Origin: Pyxicephalus adspersus | Taxonomy: Eukaryota; Chordata; Amphibia; Anura; Pyxicephalidae | Reading direction: 5' to 3' | Length of the DNA stretch: 64,000 nt | NCBI RefSeq assembly: GCF_032062135.1 | Contig: NC_092860.1 | Coordinates: 68,791,820-68,855,819 of the forward strand | Shown: positions 36,301-48,357 of the stretch, piece by piece | Layout of the letters: the number at the start of each line of letters is the position of its first letter | Position numbering within the stretch: the first letter of the stretch is position 1 | Program-made: the position numbers and the translations under genes | Notes under the pieces: generated by a model | What the model was told of the DNA's origin: nothing | Databases searched by the model: none | The model's input: only the letters and a program-made list of their open reading frames with translations

Positions 36301-37545
36301 GTAGATTTTCAAATTGAATATCTCTGTCAATAGAGGATGTGACCAGATTGAAAATTAAATTTAGTCCTTGTCCAGCCCACCAGTCTTTGTGACCAATGTA
36401 CCAGCTGATGCTGTGGTTATTTATGTCCTGGAACCTGAACCCAATTTGCCCGTCATTCAAATTTGCTGGGGATAGGAGTAAGTTCTAGTTTTCCACAGCT
36501 TGTGCCTACTTTACTTCTGCCTGCAGCTCAGAACTTTCTCAGAAGAAGACACCAACAGGTGAGCACTGTCATTTCTGTCCTCCATGGAGAGCCTCAGGCA
36601 TGGGCTTTTTAACTCATGGAGACTGGAGATCCAGCCTTGGTGTAACTTCCTTTTTCAAAAAATTAGTTATATGATGGACTGTAATTACTGTAACGGCATT
36701 ACGTCACCTCCAATAGGGTCGCAGGCCATTTGAGGTGTATGTCTCAGATTTTCACAGCTGGGGCTTCAACACTTGATGGAATGACACAACACAAATGCTC
36801 CAGTTTCATATTGCAAGTACAATTAAAAGATAAACTTGCTTGAGTAGGTGTCTCTAACTCTTTGGATAATCTGTTGCTGTTGTTACGCGATGAGTACCTA
36901 ATCTGTTAATCTGTACTGGGAAGTTTCCATCCACTTTATACAAAATTGTTTAATCTGTTCTTATGGTAATCTTTCTCTTTTCCTGCCGCTACCTCTACTC
37001 ATGCCTCTCTCTTTGTCCCTGCAGGGCTCTGAAGGAAGCATTGAGGTTTAGGCATTTTTGCACATGCTTCCTTGATACCTCTTTTGCTCAGCAATTATTG
37101 CTGCTGCCTCACTCCAGTACACAAGCTTTTTTGTTATGACTTGCAGACAGGTATCTCATCAAGTCTAGACCAGTATTTCAGGAGTCTCACCCACTTTTGA
37201 CTTTGCCTTTTGGAACTATTGAATGGGACTTTTTTAAAGTACACTTAAAAGTTTCTAAAAAGAACAATATTTTTTGATACATCATTTACAATAAAACATA
37301 TATATTGCAATTGCTACTAGTGTTACCATACTATCATAAAACACAGTCCATAATAAATAAGTCTTTTGACATTGTGACATTTCTGTTGCGCATAATGATC
37401 AATAGAAAGTGTATTCCTCTTCGTGTTTCACATTCAGGAGAAACACTGACATTATACAGGACTCCATGGTCCTTGGTAGAAGATATATTTCCCCCTTGAT
37501 TTAGGTTAAGGACCTTGTGCTATTTTATTAGTCACTTCCATGTGA
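36301..37545. other. UBXN6 intron 1, no confident feature
   Basis: No exon or named repeat recognised. It lies between two gypsy fragments and may contain LTR or 3' gypsy sequence, but I cannot show this. Confidence 0.35.
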
Positions 37546-39260
37546 AGATAAAGACTGACATCCTCATGAAGTCCTGCAACCAGCTCAAGGGAAATTGTCA
37601 GGGGGCCAGCTGTACACTAGCAGGGGAAGCTACTAAGCACGTCTCTGCCCCGAAGTACACTGACAGGATTATGTTGGAGGTGTCTTGCCTGGGGACACCC
37701 AAGAGGCCAGTGCCCTAAACAGGAGAAGCCAATGGAGTGCGAATTCTCCAGAGGCGGTCGCTGGCTGGCTGTTGGCGAACAAGGTGCCAACAATGTTCCT
37801 TTTGGATTTAGGGAGTATGGTGACCCTTGTGCAGTCTAGTGTGCTTAGGGAGATTTGGGCCACCAGCAAAAATTCTCAAGGTTTTTTGCTTCCATGGTGA
37901 CACAAGGGCATACACAGTAGTTCCTGTATTCTTTACCACTGCTAGTGTTGCAGTTACACGTGAGGTGGTAAGAAAGCTGGTAAACTTTGTGGTATTTGAC
38001 TTTCTATTGTTTTGGGAACTGGGAGGGAAAAGTGGGTAATCAAGTAAATAACCCAAAGTTAAGCATTCCCTCCCCATCTCTGGGGCAACAGAAGGGTGAA
38101 AATTGATATGTCTAGTGATGATGCCAATGTTGATATTAATGGTGAAGTTATTAATACCTGTGCTGATGAGGTAGTGTGTGTCAAAGAAAGGGAGAAGTCC
38201 TTGTCCTGAGGTGATACTAACATATAATGGGGGGGGGGGGGGTCTCCCCTCTAGAAGTTATGCATGGGGTGGATGATGAGGATGATTCCTCCCAGTCGGT
38301 ACAACCAGGGTTTGATGTCTCAAGAAGAGATTTTGGCACACCCCACTCTGATTCATACAAGGGGACATGTTACTGTTGCTGATTGGGTGCCTCAGGCATA
38401 ATAATCATCTCTATTGGACCTCTAAGGTTAGGGAGTAGGTTACCAAACAATTTTTGGTTCCCCAATCTTACAGGCTAATGGTGCTATATCTGTCCCACAC
38501 TGATGCGCCCCCAGGGGGTTATCTGGGGCCAGTGAAAACTGAGGCATGAGTTACAGATCAGTTTTTCTGGCTGAGTCTAAAGTCAGAGATTTATTTATAC
38601 TGCCATACCTGCCAGTTGAACACAGCAGCTCTGCACTTTAGTAGTCTTTGTTGGATATTGTAAATTAATCTTGGTAGAGTGAGGCTAGCCCCCACAAAAC
38701 TTGCACTGGAACACATTTCTCAGATGCAGGTAATAATTTTAAGAGTGATGCTATTGGTTAGTGGTAAGGATTTTGGAGGAATCGCATATGGAGTGAATGG
38801 TCGAGCCCGATTGTGTTGGTTTCCAATGCCAACAACACTCTGTGGTTCTGCAATGTCTATCGCAAGCTGAATGAGGCATCCAAATTTAATGTCTACTCCA
38901 TGCCCCGGGTAGATGAACTGATTGAGAGACTAGGCCCCACCTGGTATTTCACCATCCTGGACCTTACAAAAGGGTATTAGCAAATTCCTTTAACCAAGTC
39001 TACCGGAGAGAAGACCACCTGCTCTATTCCAGGAAGGGCATTTTCAATACAAAAGAAGGCCTTTTGGGTTACAGACTGCTCCATCCACCTATCAAAGGTC
39101 AATGGACAAGTTGTTATCCCAAAAGAAACATGCCACCGTGTTCTTAGATGATATTGCTCTTTTCAGTAGAGACTGGAAGTCCCAAAGCCTATAAGGCATT
39201 GTTAGATTCACTGAGGTTTACTGTGAACCCAGAGAAGCCAGGTGGGTGCCACAGTAGCAT
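37546..39260 (+). mobile_element. Ty3/gypsy pol fragment B (protease and reverse transcriptase)
   Basis: The aspartic protease is visible as VPTMFLLDLGSMVTLVQSSVL (37780-37850; LDLGS where LDTGS is expected), followed by FCFHGDTRAYTVVPVFFTTA. The reverse transcriptase follows as YRKLNEASKFNVYSMPRVDE then LIERLGPTWYFTILDLTKGY (38850-38980), and FLDDIALFSRDW near 39140, the YxDD motif. Stops and frame changes show it is dead. Confidence 0.8.
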
Positions 39261-39684
39261 GTCAGTAGCTTTCGCCCTCTGAGCTCTCTGACACATCTCC
39301 TCCCCTTCTATTGGGAATGTCCTTCAGGGACCTTAGACAATACAGTGTCTGCATTCTTTCCAAACTCAAACTGTATTACTGAAAAATCTTTCAAGGTTTA
39401 GCTTGAACTATTACTTAGTTGTTTAACCACTGTTTCTGTGTACTGCTGCTCATCTGTGTTGCATGGAGTCAACTAACTTCTGGCACCTGTAGACAAGAAT
39501 GATTTAATTACATTCCACAATTCTCCTTCCTTTTGTTGGTCTTGAACAGAAACAGCATATTTTTTGGTTACCATACAAGTTTTCTTTTGTATTACAGTCC
39601 ATAGATTGGGTTTACCACTCCATAACATCAATCTTGTAGGTCTGGAACCAAGACATTGCTTGTTTACTGTTGTGTTTGGAGTTG
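39261..39684. other. UBXN6 intron 1, no confident feature
   Basis: No feature recognised between the gypsy fragment and the minus-strand CR1 3' end. Confidence 0.35.
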
Positions 39685-40126
39685 TTACATAGTTACATAG
39701 AAAGTCAGGTTGAAAAAAGACATCCAAAAAGTCCATCAAGTTCAACCACTAGGGAGATAAACATATCCCAGATATAAAACCCTATGGACATAGTTGGTCC
39801 CAAGGAAAGCAAAAATAACCCTGGTTCAATTTACTGCAAAAGGGGAATTAAATTCCTTCCTGATTCCATGAGGCAATTTGATGTTCCCTGAATCAACAGC
39901 CTGTTATACCCGGTTATATTCTGTACTTCTAGAAATACATCTAGTTTTCTCTTAAAGCAATCTATAGTAGTTGCTGAAACTACCTCCTAAGGGAGCCGTT
40001 TGCACATTTTCACCGAACTTACAGTGAAAAATTCCTTTCTTATCCAGAGCTTAAACTTATTTTCCTCCAGACACAAAGAGTGCTTCTTGTCCTTTGTCCT
40101 CTTAACGTGAAATAATGGGAAGAAAG

Positions 40127-40168
<42 letters not shown>

Positions 40169-42660
40169 AATGTATATATTTATACACGGTGATCATATTC
40201 CTCTTAATACAGTTCAGCTAATCTCTCCATTCCTGTTACTAGTTTAGTTTCCCTTCTGTGCACTCTCTTCAATTCTACAATGTCTTTTTTGTGAACTAGT
40301 GCCCAAAACTGGACTGCATTTTGTACAGGGACAGGATTATGTCTCTATCTCTGCAGTCTATTCCTCTTTTATTACAACTTTTAATACTTTTAGTACTTTG
40401 CTAGCTTTAGATATTGCAGCTTGACATTGCATGCTAATATTAAGTCTAAAATCACCAGATCCAGATCCCCCAGATCGTTTTCCATTTCTCCCCCAAATGT
40501 ATTCCCCCTAGACAGTATAAAGCATGCATGTTGTTAACCCCCAGGTGCATAACTTTACATTTCTCAATAATAAATGTAATTTGCCAATAGGCTGCCCAAT
40601 CAAACAGTACATCTAGGCTGCTTGTAGATAATAGACATCCTGTATGAACTTAATTGCATTACATAGTTTGGTGTCATCTGCAAACAGAAATAGTACGTTG
40701 TAATCCCAAACTCTTTATCGTTTATAAAGATGTTACAGTAAAGGTTCCAACACTGAATCCTGGGGTACACCACTAATAACCGTAGACCATTCAGAGTATG
40801 AATCATTAATCACTACTCTCTGGATGTGGTCTTTAAGACAGTTCTCTATCCATTTACAGATTACATTTTTTAAACCTTTTGACCCTAACTTGCATATTAC
40901 CGGTCTGTACGGTACTCTATCAAATGCTTTTGCAAAGTCCAAGTACACTATATCGACTGTCACTCCACTATCTACCTGCTTACTTGCATCCTCATAAAAA
41001 GAGAGTAAATTTCTTTCACAACTTCGGCCTTTTTAAATCCATGCTGACTATCATTTGTTATATTGTTTTCTAGCAGAAACTCCTCTATGTGGTTCCTTAT
41101 CAAACTAGGACCTTTCTAACTATGAAAGTTAAACTTACTGGTCTGCAGTTACTTGGTAATGACTTTGCTCCCTTTTTGAAGATAAGGAACCACATTGACC
41201 TTATGTCAATACCATGCCAGTGATTAAAAAGTGTCTAAAAATTGTAAACAATCGCTATTTGCAAATTGGACTTCAACTCGCCATTCAACTTGCCATTTTC
41301 CATAGTGTACATCTGCCTTTTTTATCCCAGTTACCAACCCAGAGACATCCTTTGAAGGGCCTACATGCTCAGATCTGATCTTTTTGCTAATATATTTAAA
41401 AGACCCTACTTTCTTTGCAATTTGTCTTTCATTTTGAAGTTTTGCACATTTGATCTCCTTTTTAGATCTTTTGTTATGTTCTTTATAGTTTTCAAATGAT
41501 GAAAGTGATCCTTCATTTTTATATTTTTGGAATGGCCTTTTCTTATTCTTTATGGCTTTTCTAGCATTAGTTGTTAGCCACAGTTTTTAATTTTAGCTTC
41601 TTAAACTTCCCATTTAAATTTACATTTCAGTGTTTTTGTCTAGAACAGACTTTAAATATTCCCATTTCTGTTGAGGACAATTTTCTCTTCTAGTCCAAGT
41701 CAGAGAGCCACCCTTAAAAATAGAAAATTTGCTCTCCTAAAATTTATTGTTTTTTTCTCTCCTGTTTTTGCTTCCTATTTACAACTTACAATAAATGAAA
41801 TCACATTATGGTCACTGCTACCCAGTTTCTCTTTTATATGCACATTTGTTATAAGCTCTGCATCAGAGTATCATTTCTAGTTTGGGCTTCTATAAACTGT
41901 ACTATAAATTTATCTTGTATTAAATTAATACATTTTCCACCCCTTTCGTGTTCTTTTAGTGCCATTATTCCGGTCTATGTCAGGGTAGGTAAAATCTCCC
42001 ATTACTTAAACATTGCCAGCTTTTGCAGCCTTTTCTATCTGTGCTGGTAGTTGGTTCACTATTCCTTCCTTAGCACTGGGGGTCTATAGCAGACTCAAAA
42101 CTTAACTGCGTATTATGCATCCCCATATTCAACTCCACCCATAATGTATCAACATCATCACATGCTCCATCAACAATTTCTTCTTTCACATTCACTTTCA
42201 GGTCACCTCTCACATACATACAGACATACACCACCCCCATTTTCTTTTGACTTTGTCTTTTGTCAGGATTTTGCAATACAAATTAACTCATAATGCTCTT
42301 CATTAGGGCTTCCAACTTCCCTATGTTGTTTGCCAACTTCTAGCATTGGTGAACAGGCTCTTTTGCTGCATTTATCAGCGCTGTTTGTCAAATCATTTTG
42401 TTTTTCAGAACAATTAGTACTGCACAATCCAATGTTTGTGTCCACCTCTCCCTGTCCTAGTTTTTGTATCCATCCACCATTCCCCTAAATCTTTCCACTA
42501 GCACAGCAGACCCCATACCATATAGGTGCAACCAATCTCTGGCATATAGGTTGTACCCCCATGAAAAGTCAGTCCAGTGCTCGTAGAACCCAAATCCTTC
42601 TCTTTTACGCCAGGACAAAAACCATGCGTTTAGCTGTCCTTTACCTTTCCCAATGCCTTT
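39685..42660 (-). mobile_element. CR1-type LINE, minus strand, about 3 kb
   Basis: The 3' end starts with GTTACATAGTTACATAG (39685-39701), the complement of the ATGTAAC tail. Going right: 3' UTR, reverse transcriptase VDIVYLDFAKAFDRVPYRPV and VINDSYSEWSTVISGVPQDS (40733-40963), then the endonuclease with DFNYPDIDRNNG-like and GSSDHNVISF segments (about 41800-41970), YVRGDLKVNVKEEIVDGACD (42130-42220), and an ORF1 esterase tail (42430-42660). It is the longest CR1 copy here; all frames are interrupted. An AT microsatellite (40130-40164) has expanded in it. Confidence 0.88.
40130..40164. repeat. AT dinucleotide microsatellite
   Basis: About 17 uninterrupted AT units inside the minus-strand CR1 element. 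Confidence 0.97.
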
Positions 42661-42762
42661 CCTGTGCTGCGCATGGCACAGGCAATATAATTTCTACCAA
42701 AAACAGTGATTAAACAGACTAATGATGTTGGATTGCTAATATTCTGAACACACTTGTGTATA

Positions 42763-42925
42763 CAGCTAGTCCTTGAGTTAAGGACATCTGACATACAAAT
42801 GACTCCTGCTCGTAGGTGTGCAGGACAGAAGATTGATGGGGGGGGGGCAGTTCGCATGACTTGCAGACGAAGTCTTTATATATAAAATATATATATAAAA
42901 ACTCAACTTAAGAACAAACCTAATA
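42763..42925 (+). mobile_element. Tigger/pogo-like MITE, truncated copy 3
   Basis: CAGCTAGTCCTTGAGTTAAGG after TA (42761-42762), a GGGGGGGGCAGTTCGCA block and ACTTGCAGA match copies 1 and 2; most of the right half is lost, leaving AACTTAAGAACAAACCTA. Confidence 0.75.
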
Positions 42926-43339
42926 TGTTGGCGCTATATAAATCCTGTTTAATAATAATAATAAAAACCTCTATTTGATTTTATACACATGTAGTTTTTA
43001 GAAAATGTCCTGGTAACCCATTTTTTTTGCTGTCAGTGGGGTCTTCTGTGACTTGAGACCAATAGTACATAAATATAAACACAATTTAACCACATAAACC
43101 ATCCATATGAATATGAATGTCCTAAAACCTAACATGCCATTTAAACCCAGGGAGGGAGGGTTGGACTTTAGCCTAATCTTAATGTTACTCAATCAGATCT
43201 TATTAAAGAGTTATGACTATGGTAGGGACATTAGATTGTGAGTCCCTTTGAGGGACAGCTAATGACATGACTTTGAGCCTTGTAAAGTGCTGTGTAATAT
43301 GTTGTGGCTATATAAATACTGTGTAATATTAATGGGGGC

Positions 43340-44345
43340 CAAGATTCCCTGGGTGCATTTACCTGATGTTTGACTCCAAACTTGCCACCCTCAATTATTA
43401 CATTGAGGAGATTCTCTGTAAAGGGTTTTTATCCCTTATCTTTGACACCTGCTATTGCAGACTTGTAAAATTGCAAAAAAAGACCATTGACTACAGAGAT
43501 ATCAACCATATCACAGTTAAACAGTACCGCTCACCACGGATCCCAGAACTTATTCAGAGGTAAAAATGGCCAAGGTCTTCACCAAACTGGATTTATACTG
43601 TATAATCCAGTAATTATTCAGGAAGGGGATGAGTGGAAGACGGCAATCCACACCTCCTTTGGCCATTTTGAATACATTGTGATGCCTCTTGGAGAATGTT
43701 TACAGCTGTCTTGATTTGGCAAGCCCCTCTGGATGGGAAAGGAGAAAGGAGATAAAAATGATTTCTGGGTTTTGACAGCTTCTGCTGGCAGTTTGTCAAA
43801 AAAATTCCAGCTGTAGTCTCACCCCTGACCAAGCTCACCAGTCAGCATTTAGCCTTCTCTTGGTGCATAGAAACAAGGCTTTTAAAAAAACAAAAAGCTA
43901 GCCACTTCTACCCCTATACTGACACAACCAGACCACGTACTTCGATTTATCCTGGAAGTTGACATCAGTGACCATGAGCTGTTGGCTATGGCTACAGCTT
44001 TTAAAGATTAGCATTACCTTTTGGATGGTTTTCACCAATCATAATCATAATCAAGATTTTTTCTTAAGAACTGCAAACCTGATGAGTTTTCCTGTATATT
44101 GCCTATAGAATTCATCTCTGTCATCCTGGATACATTTTTTCCTGCAAAAAAAAATTATTTTGGTTCAGCCTGATTTACAAATGCAAATTCAAGGGGCTAT
44201 GAAGATTGAGCAAAGGTCAAGGTCTGTTTATGAACCAGGACAAGATCTCTAAGTGCCTTTTCTTGAGTACTGTTACAATTTGCCACTGGCGGGTCATTTC
44301 ATAAAATCCCAGGCATTGGATTTGCTCAAGGCTACATTCTTTTTT
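43340..44345 (+). mobile_element. Ty3/gypsy pol fragment C (reverse transcriptase and RNase H)
   Basis: Across shifting frames: [20 protein letters not shown] and KVFTKLDL (43480-43600), [20 protein letters not shown] then MPLG (43625-43700), and an RNase H EVDISDHELLAMATAFKD-like piece near 43950-44010. This is a different part of a gypsy element from fragment B, with a distinct sequence, so it is a separate insertion. Confidence 0.82.
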
Positions 44346-44351
44346 CCAGAA

Positions 44352-44587
44352 TAGCCAAAGAACTGCAAATCAGGGGAGGGGAGGGGGAGAGCGACGGAGC
44401 GGCACCCTGCTGCGCGCTCTCCCCTTCACTTTCATTACGATCGGCTGTCGTCCATCGTCCGTGGATCCGGCAGGTCGGTCGTCCGGACGATGGACGACAC
44501 CGACTGTACACACGGCAGATTTTCGCCCGATAATTGGCCGATGCCGATTATCGGGCGATAAAAATCTGACGTGTGTACGTAGCTTTA
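44352..44587 (+). mobile_element. CpG-rich TTAA MITE, right part
   Basis: The right end AAATCTGACGTGTGTACGTAGC is followed by TTTAA and is the inverted counterpart of the left end of 7649-8067 and of 23031. The interior holds inverted CGATCGGCTGTCGTCCATCG/ACGATGGACGAC motifs. It is CpG-rich and cut at its left side. Confidence 0.7.
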
Positions 44588-44890
44588 AAGCAAGGGTCTC
44601 CTATCAGCCTTTAAGGCCATCCAGTGTTCAGCTTTCAGGGTCAACCCACTAACTGTTACTGTTTCAGGTGCTGCTCTTTGCAAACAATCAAACAAGACAG
44701 TAACTATTCTTCATATTAGCAGAGTATATCTTACAATATATATACAGAGTCCTTTTATTTTTATTTCACTGTAAATCCTTGTAGTTCCTTTTATATCTTG
44801 GTAAGGTAAAATTTGTTGATTTCATTGTGCATTCTGCATTACAGTTATTTCTTTATTTATTGTTCATTTTTTTTTTTTTTTTTTTTCAAG

Positions 44891-45045
44891 GGTTAAGCCT
44901 GAAGCTGTTTCAAGAGAACAGCCAAGACCTCGAAAGCCACCTTCAGAAGAGGCCCAGATAGCTGCTGCTTCAGCGGCAATGGCAAGACTTGAGTCTGTGC
45001 AGGGAAAAGGCAAGTCCCTGTGCAAGGATGCTGTTCAGACCCATG
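44891..45045 (+). CDS. UBXN6: UBXN6 exon 2
   Basis: The exon completes the split Arg codon of exon 1 and encodes VKPEAVSREQPRPRKPPSEE, AQIAAASAAMARLESVQGKG and KSLCKDAVQTH. Human UBXN6 reads PAPRPPRQGPTNEAQMAAAAALARLEQKQS in this place (recalled), so the EAQ-AAA-A-ARLE core is shared. A strong T-rich tract and CAAG acceptor precede 44891, and the donor GTACGC begins at 45046; one base of the next codon (G) is left over. The stretch is a mostly helical, Ala-rich linker that leads to the PUB domain. The PUB and UBX domains are encoded further downstream; I could not find exon 3 up to 64000. Confidence 0.93.
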
Positions 45046-45479
45046 GTACGCACATTACACTGAAGTACATCATGATATCAAGAATAACAAATATGCTTTT
45101 AAAAACTGATACTAATTACATTATAATCAAGCTTGGATGTAGGAGGAACAGAGGATAGCTAATAGAAGGGCAATTCCACCCCAACAACAGCAGTTAAAAT
45201 TCAAAGAGATGATGAGATGATTTTTTACTTTATAAAGAGTAACATGTCTGTAATCAACAAACAACAAAATAACTTCCAACAGTATCACTGCTACCTTCTG
45301 AGGAGGAAACAGTATTCGATTTCTTTGTCCAACTAATCTAAACCATACAAAACTTGGTAAACTGAATAATTATTTAGAGCTTTCCAAGCTGCCAGAGTGG
45401 ACAGGGATATAAATGTAACACAATCAGTTTCTGAGCATAATAAAGAAGCAGAATTAAGAGAGTTCTTATTACAACAGTC

Positions 45480-46600
45480 TATTCAAATGGCTTAACTAGA
45501 CCTAACAAGAAAAAGGATACCTGAGGGGAAAGGCAAATATAAGGGTTTGGTGAGAAATAAAATCCACTACCGCCAGACAAAAAGGGAAAAGGCATGTCAA
45601 AGTTTTAGATATCTAAATAAATACCCATGAGAAACTTTTCCTTCAATGGTGGAAACATGACCAATACACCCTCCTTCCCAATGTCTAACAGCATTTTATT
45701 ACCTTTCCCAGCCCAAACAACTGGGTCCAAAATACTAGCAAAATAACGTAAACATGGATTTCTCCACAATAGAGTGTAGGTTGGTAGCTGTCTGGTGTAG
45801 TGAAGAATCACTTGCACCACGCTCTGACTGTGGAGCACATAGAAGTAGTCATAGGCTATGGCTCCCTTGGACCCATAGAGAGGAAGACGTCTCAAAGCTT
45901 TAGGGGACCCTAACTCAGTATTTTTATCAGCTACACCTCATTTGACTGAGGTTCTACCTTCATTTTGATAAGAATAATCTTATCTATGAGTGAAAAGGGT
46001 AGATTTTTCTAAACCCTAAGCCTACATTCAAGGAAGAAAGTCTACTATAGATCTAGACAACTGAAGACCTAAATAATTCATTATGGTGACCTATTGCAAT
46101 GGCACATGAGGATACGGAGGTACTATGAGCCTTTTGTGGCAGTATTTCAGATTTAGACCAATTAACCAAAAGGCACAAATAAAAAGGAAATGTATTCAAA
46201 GCACCCAAGGTCTCAAACAGAAAAGTTGTTATAACACAAATAACAAAATATCAACAGCATATAGAGTGATTTACTTTATCAACTGGATGTCCCTGGATGT
46301 AGGAACAGTTTTTGATAGCAGCAACTATAGGTTCTACCATACAAGCAAACAAGGTTGGGAGAAAAAACATAAGCAAAGCAGGGCCTATGGCACTGTCTCT
46401 CACACACATTATCAACATTTGAATGCAAACTACCCGAAAAAACACCCTCAAAAGAAGCTACAATTAAATGGCTGACAGGACAGAAAGCTGATAGCTGAAA
46501 GAGGAGGGCCAGGACAGCACAAAGTTAAACGAGTGGGCAGGAAGTTCCTTGTGACCAAATGGGAAAAAATAGGGTGGTCTCCCAATACATCTTCCTACAT
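45480..46600 (-). mobile_element. L1 ORF2 fragment (reverse transcriptase palm to C-terminal part)
   Basis: On the minus strand EPIVAAIKNCSYIQGHPVD then KVNHSICC (46250-46370) matches the L1 stretch that leads to YADD, which is destroyed here. LVNWSKSEILPQ (46125-46165) and the C-terminal WRNPCLRYFASILDPVVWAG then KEGVLV (45640-45790) follow. Frames are broken. Confidence 0.75.
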
Positions 46601-47089
46601 AGGAGTCACAATGTGCAGGGAATGTGAACTAATCGCTTTCAGCACACGACTATCTACAAGAGGACTAACTACAAGTAGGCTAAGGTGGGGTTTGAGTTTA
46701 GTTTAAAGGCATGTATATGTATTCTTGTGTTTATTAGTTACATATGCACATTTTCAAGTTGCAAAAGGTGTGTTTTTAAATATATACTTTTTTATATCTA
46801 AACTTCTGAGTAAGCAACCTAAAGTATGATGTTGTGAAATTGGAGGCCAGTCTCTGACTTCCCCTTCTATGCTCAGGTTTGCATAAATTTTATTTTTCTC
46901 TATCCAGTTTTGATGTCCATATGGAAAGTTAATTTTACTCTAAACAGCTGTTAGTAGATTCTGTTTAGATATTGTAAGTTACGCACGTTCTTTCAATCAG
47001 CCAAGTACATGTTTTCCTAGTTCAAATATACTTATGTTCTTATTGCCACAGCCCTACAACCCTGCAAGTACACAGGTCACATCTGTTGA
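46601..47089. other. UBXN6 intron 2, no confident feature
   Basis: AT-rich sequence without recognised features. The same holds for 45046-45479 and 47291-47869. Confidence 0.35.
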
Positions 47090-47290
47090 TCAGAAACCTC
47101 TCCATGACTGGAGAAGATAGACAAATATGGAAGAATCTTGATGATCCAGCATACCCGGAATGGATCTAATCCAGGACAGAAACATTTTCCAACTAATAGC
47201 AAATGATTTTAGAGAAATCTATTCCAGGTTTGCTGAATCACCCAGGTTCTTCCATGGAAGTCTATCTTTTCCAGTCTTGGGGAGCTTTAA
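47090..47290. mobile_element. Foldback (palindromic) MITE
   Basis: Two arms of about 70 nt are imperfect inverted complements: CCATGACTGGAGAAGATAGAC, GATCCAGCA and GGAATGGAT on the left, and ATCTATTCC, TGCTGAATCACCC and GTCTATCTTTTCCAGTCTTGG on the right, with a short AT-rich centre. Such long near-palindromic elements are common non-autonomous DNA transposons; superfamily unknown. Confidence 0.75.
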
Positions 47291-47869
47291 TAAATCAGGA
47301 CCATTGTGTCTGAAACAGCAGTGCAGTGTTTTTAGCTAATAAAGATAATATATTAATATAGACTTTGATCAAGGCAAGCAAAATCAAAACTTCCATTGAA
47401 TAACCAGAATCCAATCAGTTGTATGATGATATATGGGATATAAGATTCATCAGCTCATGATTGGTAATCCAGTGCCACATTGTACCCCAGCATCATATTG
47501 CTAGAAAGGTGAGATGCACTAACCCAGCCAAATTATATACATAGTCTACATTGAGAAAGGTATATAGGCAAAGAGTGAGGCAACAGCAAGTGATCTATTC
47601 TTTTGCTGTTGTCATAAAAGTAAAAAAGGAAATACAAGAAAAAAAATTGTAGAAATACATGCCAAAGCATATTACATGCATTGAAAACAAGGCTGAAGTA
47701 TCATAGAGCCAACAATAAACATTAGGAAGGGTTATCACGAGGATTCACTCGGGCCTTAAGCAAGCATTAAAAGAAATCTACAATACAGTTATGAGCTAAC
47801 AATAGGTTAGCTACATTTTATACTTTGCAAAAACCTTATAAAAATCCCAAACAATCGTCTAGGCACTCC

Positions 47870-48075
47870 ATTGTTTGAGGAGTGCGCTGCCTCACTTATA
47901 ATGCAAGTGCAATGGTGGATATGTATCTTAAGCTGCATGTATTGGAATTGCCTCCATATTTATGTGATACCTTTGATGGTATGACAGTACCCCCAGGTAC
48001 TTTATTTGTTTCCACTGATGTGAAAGTGCTTTATTGCAGTATACCTCACTGCAAACGAGCAGAGGTTGTTCAAAC
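47870..48075 (+). mobile_element. Penelope-like element reverse transcriptase fragment
   Basis: One uninterrupted frame reads MVDMYLKLHVLELPPYLCDT, FDGMTVPPGTLFVSTDVKVL and YCSIPHCKRAEVV. The LP-PYL-DT spacing followed by P-GTLFV--DV--LY-SIPH is the Penelope/DIRS-style reverse transcriptase motif A region (DV-SLYTSIPH), which fits Penelope-like elements best. It ends where a hAT-like block starts. Assignment is from recalled family motifs. Confidence 0.65.
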
Positions 48076-48357
48076 TCTCTCCCGAGTCCCGCCCCAATGG
48101 CTCTGCCCCCCACCAGGAACACCCCCGAAGGAAAATCTCTCTCCTCGGCAATGCATACGGAGGAGAAGGAATGTTCCCTATTTACCCCAGCTGTCAGAAG
48201 TGTTGACGCCAGCAGCAGTAAATAGGGATGGGAGCTACAACATGGAGGCTCAAGAGCCGCATGCGGCTACAGAGCTCGGTGCCTCCGACTCCGGTAGTTT
48301 GTTCCAGCTCCTCCACGGGTTGCCGGCCGGGATTAGGCCGGAACAATTTACCAGCTA

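Noticed and set aside
40130..40164. AT repeat as a regulatory or origin element
   Set aside because: A simple microsatellite in a dead LINE explains it.
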